Assembly (NCBI GenBank): GCA_030704615.1
Contig: CM060731.1
Span: forward strand, 5,520,001-5,580,000
Source: Takakia lepidozioides
Taxonomy: Eukaryota > Streptophyta > Takakiopsida > Takakiales > Takakiaceae
Direction: 5' to 3'
DNA: 60,000 nt
The notes under the pieces are model-generated. The model was not told where the DNA came from. It saw only the letters and a program-made list of their open reading frames with translations, and did not search any database. Below are positions 55,447-60,000 of this stretch, piece by piece; the stretch's first letter is position 1, and each line of letters begins with the position of its first letter. Position numbers and translations under genes: made by a program.

Positions 55447-56851
55447 TGCTGCAACCTCTTGAGCAGTGACCACTGCCTCCTCTGTCAGTGACAATGTCTC
55501 ATCCTGCCCCATCATCCCATCCTTGAGGATCTCCTCAATCCGAGAAAAATCCCCAACCTGATCCATCACCTGCCGCCTTGGCTGCCAACTCCTTCTAAAT
55601 CTCGAGCACCTCCCACGTGTGCCATGGATGCGGCCTGCACCTCGTGGTCCTCACCTACTCGCCCCCACTTGCTGCCTGTACCGTCTCGGTAGGCAGGGAG
55701 ACCATGAAGGGAAGTGTACTCCGTACTCTGCGCTACTCAGCCATAGCCAAGCTGATAATCCAGGTCAAGCAATTGAGATCCATTGCTTGCCCCAACACCT
55801 GACGACGTGATGCCTCAGAAAGAGATGGCACCGCCGTGGTACCTGTGGTAAAACCCATCGCCCGCTCGCGCTCGTCAGCATTGGGCTCCACTAATGCTGC
55901 TCGTGGTTGACCCACCCTGTTGACCACTGCCAAAGGCAAACGGTCATCGTGTCTCACACGTTGAGACTGCCTCCCTGTGTCCAAAATGCTATCCACTGTG
56001 AGGTGTGCTGGCCGCTGCACCCCATCAAATGCACGCTTGAGCAGTGCGGGTGGCATCAAGTTAGTCCACCATAGTTGTGGACGATGAGCCCATGACCCCA
56101 CTGCAGCTGCATCCAGCAACACTGCTGACCCAAGCCATGACCGGACTTGATGCACACTGGCCATCACCCTGGCCCAAGAATCACCCATTAGTGGCACATT
56201 CTCCAAGATGTATGCTGGAGATACAGCTTGATGAAGTTGCAAGTGGCGCAAAATCCGCACCATCTCCCAAAACAGACCCGTCCTCGAGTCTCGCAATCCA
56301 TTGCTATGCCCGGCTGATGAATGCCCTTTGCAGGGCCAACCTGCCACTACCAGATCAATGGAGCCAACCTGCTCCAAATCCTGCGCCCCCAGCAACGAAA
56401 TGTCTGCTGGCAAGGCTTGTTGGTATCCACGAACTGCAGACACTAGCAACAAATCAGGGTACTGCTGTACCAACTGAGCAACATGGCGCAGTGAGACGCG
56501 TCGTGCAGTCTCATCCCTCTCCACATACAGGTAACGTCGAACTCGTACACCTGCCTGCAGTACTGCAGCCAATCCAGTGCTGATCCCGCCAAACAAGTCC
56601 AGAAGGCATATGCCTTCATCCGGGCACTGCCACACAAGAGGTGTGGTGTCCAATGGCAACAACTGAGGTGGTCCTGGTGCAATCACCGCACTCTCCTCTT
56701 CTCCTGACGGTACGAAGGCCTCTACCCAGGCTTGTTGTACCCGTCCATCAGCAGCCTGCTGCAAATCCTTGCTCGTACCCCATAATGGAGTGTGAGCAAC
56801 CATGGCACATCCTCTGCATGGGCATTGCCTTCCAGCAACTCTCCAGGCCAA
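55447..56851 (-). pseudogene. DNMT3-like cytosine-5 DNA methyltransferase domain, copy D
   Basis: A 372-codon frame covers motif I through motif X without a break: LLDLFGGISTGL, YVERDE, GWPCKGHS (Cys 56,330-56,332), ILENV, AHRPQLWWTNL, ADERERAMGF, RRQVLGQAMDLNCLTW, ending at a stop after LAMAE (CAA in copies B and C). It is the longest intact methyltransferase frame in the window and shows that protease-tail and methyltransferase codons are continuous. The Lys after the catalytic Cys, and Gln for the Arg of AHRPR, make activity doubtful. A block of about 50 residues present in B and C between PRAAL and VEPNADERER is missing here and in copy A. Confidence 0.92.
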
Positions 56852-57562
56852 CTAACTGTAGCTGTAAAGGCGGCTAGTGTTGGTATCTTGCCCCGCTGGG
56901 CAGCCGCAATACCCCCAATGAATGTCACAGGGAGCTGTGCACGACGACCATCCCCTGACTGCCATCCAGGCCTATAGGATGCTGACTCCTCCCAAAAGTC
57001 CAGGGTGAAGCCCATGGGATATAACACTGCCCCACCAACAATGATATCGTAAGAGACTGCGTCTGTCACAATGGCCTTGGCTCGCATCACTGAGCCATCT
57101 ACAGGATGATCTGGTTGTAGTCCAATGGCCAACTCACGCCGTGTCATGCCCCGAGCCTTGCTTTGATCCTCCCAGAGATGTCTGTATTTGGAAAGGACAA
57201 GGCTCCATATCCGCCTCCATGAGGCCCAAACCTGCAATAGCAGCTCTGCCCAACATCAGTGGCTGAGCTCCTGAGTCCAACAAGACCCGCAGTGGCCGGT
57301 ACTTCTTGCCTGCCGGTCCACTCAAAGTGAAAATGCCTCCCTGGTTGTCTAACAAGACAACTCCAGGTGTCACCATGGCGCGCTCAAAGGCTGGCCTAGC
57401 TGGCAGCTCCGTCAACCTGGCAGCTGCAGCTTGCCATGGCGCAGCCGTGGCAGTCTTGACCCTCAAATCCGAGGATCCCTCTGCCACTACACCTTCTAGT
57501 AACTCCGTAGAAGATGAAGTGACCTCCCCACTCTCGCAGAGTGTTGCTGCTAGTCTGAACAC
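56722..57562 (-). pseudogene. Aspartic protease region, copy D
   Basis: The active site LLDSGAQPLMLG has its Asp codon at 57,275-57,277 (read inverted). The frame changes near 57,150-57,180 (around SLGGSKQ), then continues GMTRRELAIGLQPDHPVDGS and DIIVGGAVLYPMGF into the methyltransferase frame. Confidence 0.88.
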
Positions 57563-59457
57563 TGCAGCTGGTCTTACCCCTCATGGTTGCCGAGAATAAT
57601 GGGGCTTGACACACAGAGGTGGCTGCCCCAATAACACACCGGCTGCACTAGCCTTGGTAGCAGATGTCAGTGCTGCACGTGTAGCTCTCCCTAATGGCAT
57701 AGTAACCTCCGCCTCGGTAACAGTCGGGCGAGAACTAGGTGCCATGGATGGCGTCGACACTGTCTCCGCCAATGTGAATGACTGAGGAAGCCTTGCCTGA
57801 CGGCTTGCCTCCCCACGCTGTGGATCCAATTCCACCTCTGCACCTCGTGGCTCAGGAACTCGTGCTGCTCCTCGAGTCACGGCTGCAACAGACTCCACCT
57901 GCACTAGTGGTAGTGCCGCTCCGCACATGAATCCCATGCCTCCGATATCTCCTCCCTCAGGAGCAGGAGGTGGACCATCCCGCCCGGGAGCCGGTACCAC
58001 CTGAGCTGTAGCCATGGCAGCGAGCCTCTGCTCTAGCTGCTGAAGCCGGTTGGCCATGTCTTGGTCAATACCCTGACCTCCGCGTCCTTGGCCATGTTGA
58101 GCTTGCCCTTGGCCTGCATCTCGTGCCCGACCACCTCGTCCTATCTGGGCTGGTCCACCTTACTCCCGGCCACCATTGTTCCCTTGGAACTGGCCTGGGC
58201 GCAACTCAGGGTGCAAGTCATAACACTGGGCATCTCCATGCCCATACTTGCCACAATGCCCACACTGCAACTGTGCAGGCTGTGCTTGTGCCGGCCTTCT
58301 GCCACTCTCTGGGCAATCTCTCTTGACATGGGGTCCTCCACATGTCCAACATATCACCCCTGGTTGCTGTTGGCCTGCAAAAGATGCCACGGGCCTCTGC
58401 ACCTGAGGTCCCCTGTAAGCTCCATGGAACTTGGGTTGGGCAACCTTGCCCCCTGACCACGCTGTTGGGCAGTCCCTTGCACCTGTTGGCTGGCAGCTGC
58501 ACCTCGTGCAGGCATGTCCTTGCCAAATCCAATGGTAACAACTCGCTCCTCCACCATGTTGAGCTCAATCCGCTCAGCCAGCAGAAACACATCCGCTAAT
58601 GTGGGTTGGGCCACTTGTAACAGGGTTGCATCCCGCACCCTTCTCTTGAGCTCCTTGTCCAAAATTCCATACCAGAACTAGACTGCCTGAGCTTCAGTAA
58701 CCCCTTGGGTCACCCTTATCAAGCGCCTCATACGAGTGTAGGCCTCTCGCAAGCTCTCACTGGATTTGCGCTGGAAGTCTTGCAAACTTCGCAGCTTCTC
58801 TGTCCGTACACCTTGGTAGTTCCTCCGCAACTCCTGGAAGAACTCCACCACCAGGTTGAATCTAGGCACATGTGTTGTAATTGTGGTAGGAGGAGTAGTA
58901 GTACCTTTTGAACTGGTACCACCTGCAGAAGTGCCGACACTACTTGTTCCACTACTAGTGCTTGTAGCTGCTGGTGTCACCGCTGCCCTTGTGCCTCTAG
59001 TGATTGAGACATAGTTAGGTGACCAATACTCTCGCCACTCCTCAATCTCCACTGCATGTCCCCGCCTAAATTCATGGTAATCATCCATGGGCGGCCCCTC
59101 AAGGTGCTGGAATAGCCCCTTCCACGCCATAAAAGGCGTAAACAGTTGTGGATTGCGCATTTGCTGCAAAACACACCAACTGTCAAACTCTTGTATAAAG
59201 TCATCAAGCTCAATGGTGCCCACAGCTCCAGAGTACCTACGTGGCCCCTTGGTAGCTCCATACATCTCCCCCATCGTGTCCCACAACAATGGCACGGAAA
59301 TGACTTGCACCCTCGGCGAGAATCCTCCAAACTCCGAGTCTGAACCTTCCTCAGAAGACACTGAAGGTGAAAGTGACCTAAACCGCACACCTTGTCTTGT
59401 GTACCCACTAGTATCGCTGGTGCTTGTACCGGCACTCCCCTCAGCAGCTGGTGGCAC
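57563..59457 (-). pseudogene. Gag polyprotein, copy D
   Basis: The N-terminal frame (58,678-59,457) has TSGYTRQGVRFRSLSPSVSS, then the same core as copy C (TIELDDFIQEFDSW, FFQELRRNYQGVRTEKLRSL) and stops at TAG where copy C has CAG (Q in IQFWYG). The middle continues to the zinc knuckles, both intact here: CWTCGGPHVKRDC (CX2CX3HX4C) and CGHCGKYGHGDAQC. The frame at 57,581-58,057 is the Gag-protease linker (ANRLQQLEQRLAAMATAQ, a short coiled-coil-like helix). Confidence 0.88.
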
Positions 59458-60000
59458 CTTCGTGATGAAAACTCACAACCCGACCGGTTGTCAACCTGTC
59501 TCTAATCCCCACTTTCTACAAGGTAACCGGGTAAAGAACCTGTTGCGGCTACTGGTTCAAGCAGGAATAATAGGTTTCTAACATAGACCTGTACCTGCAC
59601 CTGCATCCACCGCAAGCACTCCTATGGTCTGCTGGTCATCAACCCAGCCTCACCATAGAAGAAACACTGGTGGTCTTGCTGGTCATCACTCCAGCCTCAC
59701 CACCGACAACATACTCTAGGATTGGCCGGTGATCAAATCCGGACCAACCTCCTATGAAAACAAGCGCCCACACAGCGCACAGTCAAGCATGCGGTGTGGA
59801 GGGGATCCAAACACAAGAAAATCAAGACAGCAACTCCCCCACACCAAAAACACTCCACAGTGTCGCTCCTGCAAGGACACCCCAGCCCAAACCCGGACTA
59901 ACTCTTGCCTCCACCTACGGAAAGGTTTTGGCCTACAGAGAGGGTGAAAGACTATGGAGAAGAGAAACTAAAGCAATTCCTAACCCCAGAATGCTCTCAT
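59458..60000 (-). other. Leader region of copy D
   Basis: Inverse match to 20,480-20,990 of copy C with small indels; the frame is not conserved. The match continues to the window edge, so the LTR boundary is not visible. Confidence 0.6.

Larger units (their letters stand above)
45966..57050. repeat. Segmental duplication, copy 2
   Basis: Counterpart of 1-11,090. The comparison ends at 57,050 only because copy 1 enters the N gap; copy 2 continues to the end of the window. Confidence 0.93.
52412..60000 (-). mobile_element. Ty3/gypsy retrotransposon with DNA methyltransferase, copy D (truncated PHD; 5' end off window)
   Basis: Duplicate of copy A, but not interrupted by a gap, so it shows the missing 5' part: leader, Gag, zinc knuckles and protease. 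It is truncated inside the PHD finger at the same base as copy A. In-frame stops occur in Gag (58,678), after methyltransferase motif X, and several times in RT. The LTR, if present, lies beyond 60,000. Confidence 0.93.

Noticed and set aside
1-60000. CRISPR arrays, rRNA or tRNA genes, bacterial operons
   Set aside because: No spaced direct-repeat array, no tRNA cloverleaf or rRNA core was recognised, and the gene content is plant nuclear.

Overview
The window is nuclear DNA of a land plant, most likely a seed-free one (moss, non-marchantiid liverwort, lycophyte or fern). The clues are two intronless PLS-class PPR proteins with DYW cytidine-deaminase domains built from nearly identical repeat triplets, a decayed SURNod19-family gene found in plants, and dense plant-type transposons (Ty3/gypsy, CACTA-like, hAT, a LINE-like tail, a MITE). 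Complex thalloid liverworts are unlikely because they lost organellar RNA editing and DYW proteins. The species cannot be fixed from the sequence.

Layout. 1-11,090 and 45,966-57,050 are two copies, in the same orientation, of one block. It holds an unknown gene with two RRM-like regions, a spliced-looking lysine-rich exon, a C-rich ~540-bp tandem repeat, a CACTA-like terminus and a minus-strand retrotransposon. The differences I found between the copies are single-base length changes, mostly in homopolymers. A 500-N gap (11,091-11,590) lies between retrotransposon copy A (minus) and copy B (plus, to ~17,090). Then come a SURNod19 pseudogene (~17.8-19.35 kb), an unknown ORF (19.6-20.5 kb) and retrotransposon copy C (plus, ~20.5-28.3 kb) with a duplicated 3' region. 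A MITE candidate (29.56-30.06 kb), a decayed PPR fragment (30.7-31.5 kb) and two divergent PPR-DYW genes (31.9-34.55 kb minus; 37.8-40.1 kb plus) follow. Next are a LINE-like tail (41.1-41.6 kb), a second 500-N gap, a hAT transposase relic (42.1-42.5 kb), a C-rich stretch with broken ORFs, and block copy 2 with retrotransposon copy D, the most complete minus-strand copy, running off the right edge.

The main system is the retrotransposon family A-D. Its gene order is Gag (two zinc knuckles) - aspartic protease - DNMT3-like cytosine-5 DNA methyltransferase - UAG - reverse transcriptase - RNase H - integrase - PHD finger. The methyltransferase is in frame with the protease. In all four copies it is separated from RT by a UAG codon followed by CAA CCA, which fits the tobamovirus-type readthrough context CAR-YYA, and the frame is open on both sides. 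The element therefore appears to encode both a DNA-methylation writer and a chromatin reader, with pol output possibly set by stop-codon readthrough. Every copy here is broken, each in a different place; several breaks are homopolymer indels that could be assembly errors, others are genuine substitutions in catalytic residues.
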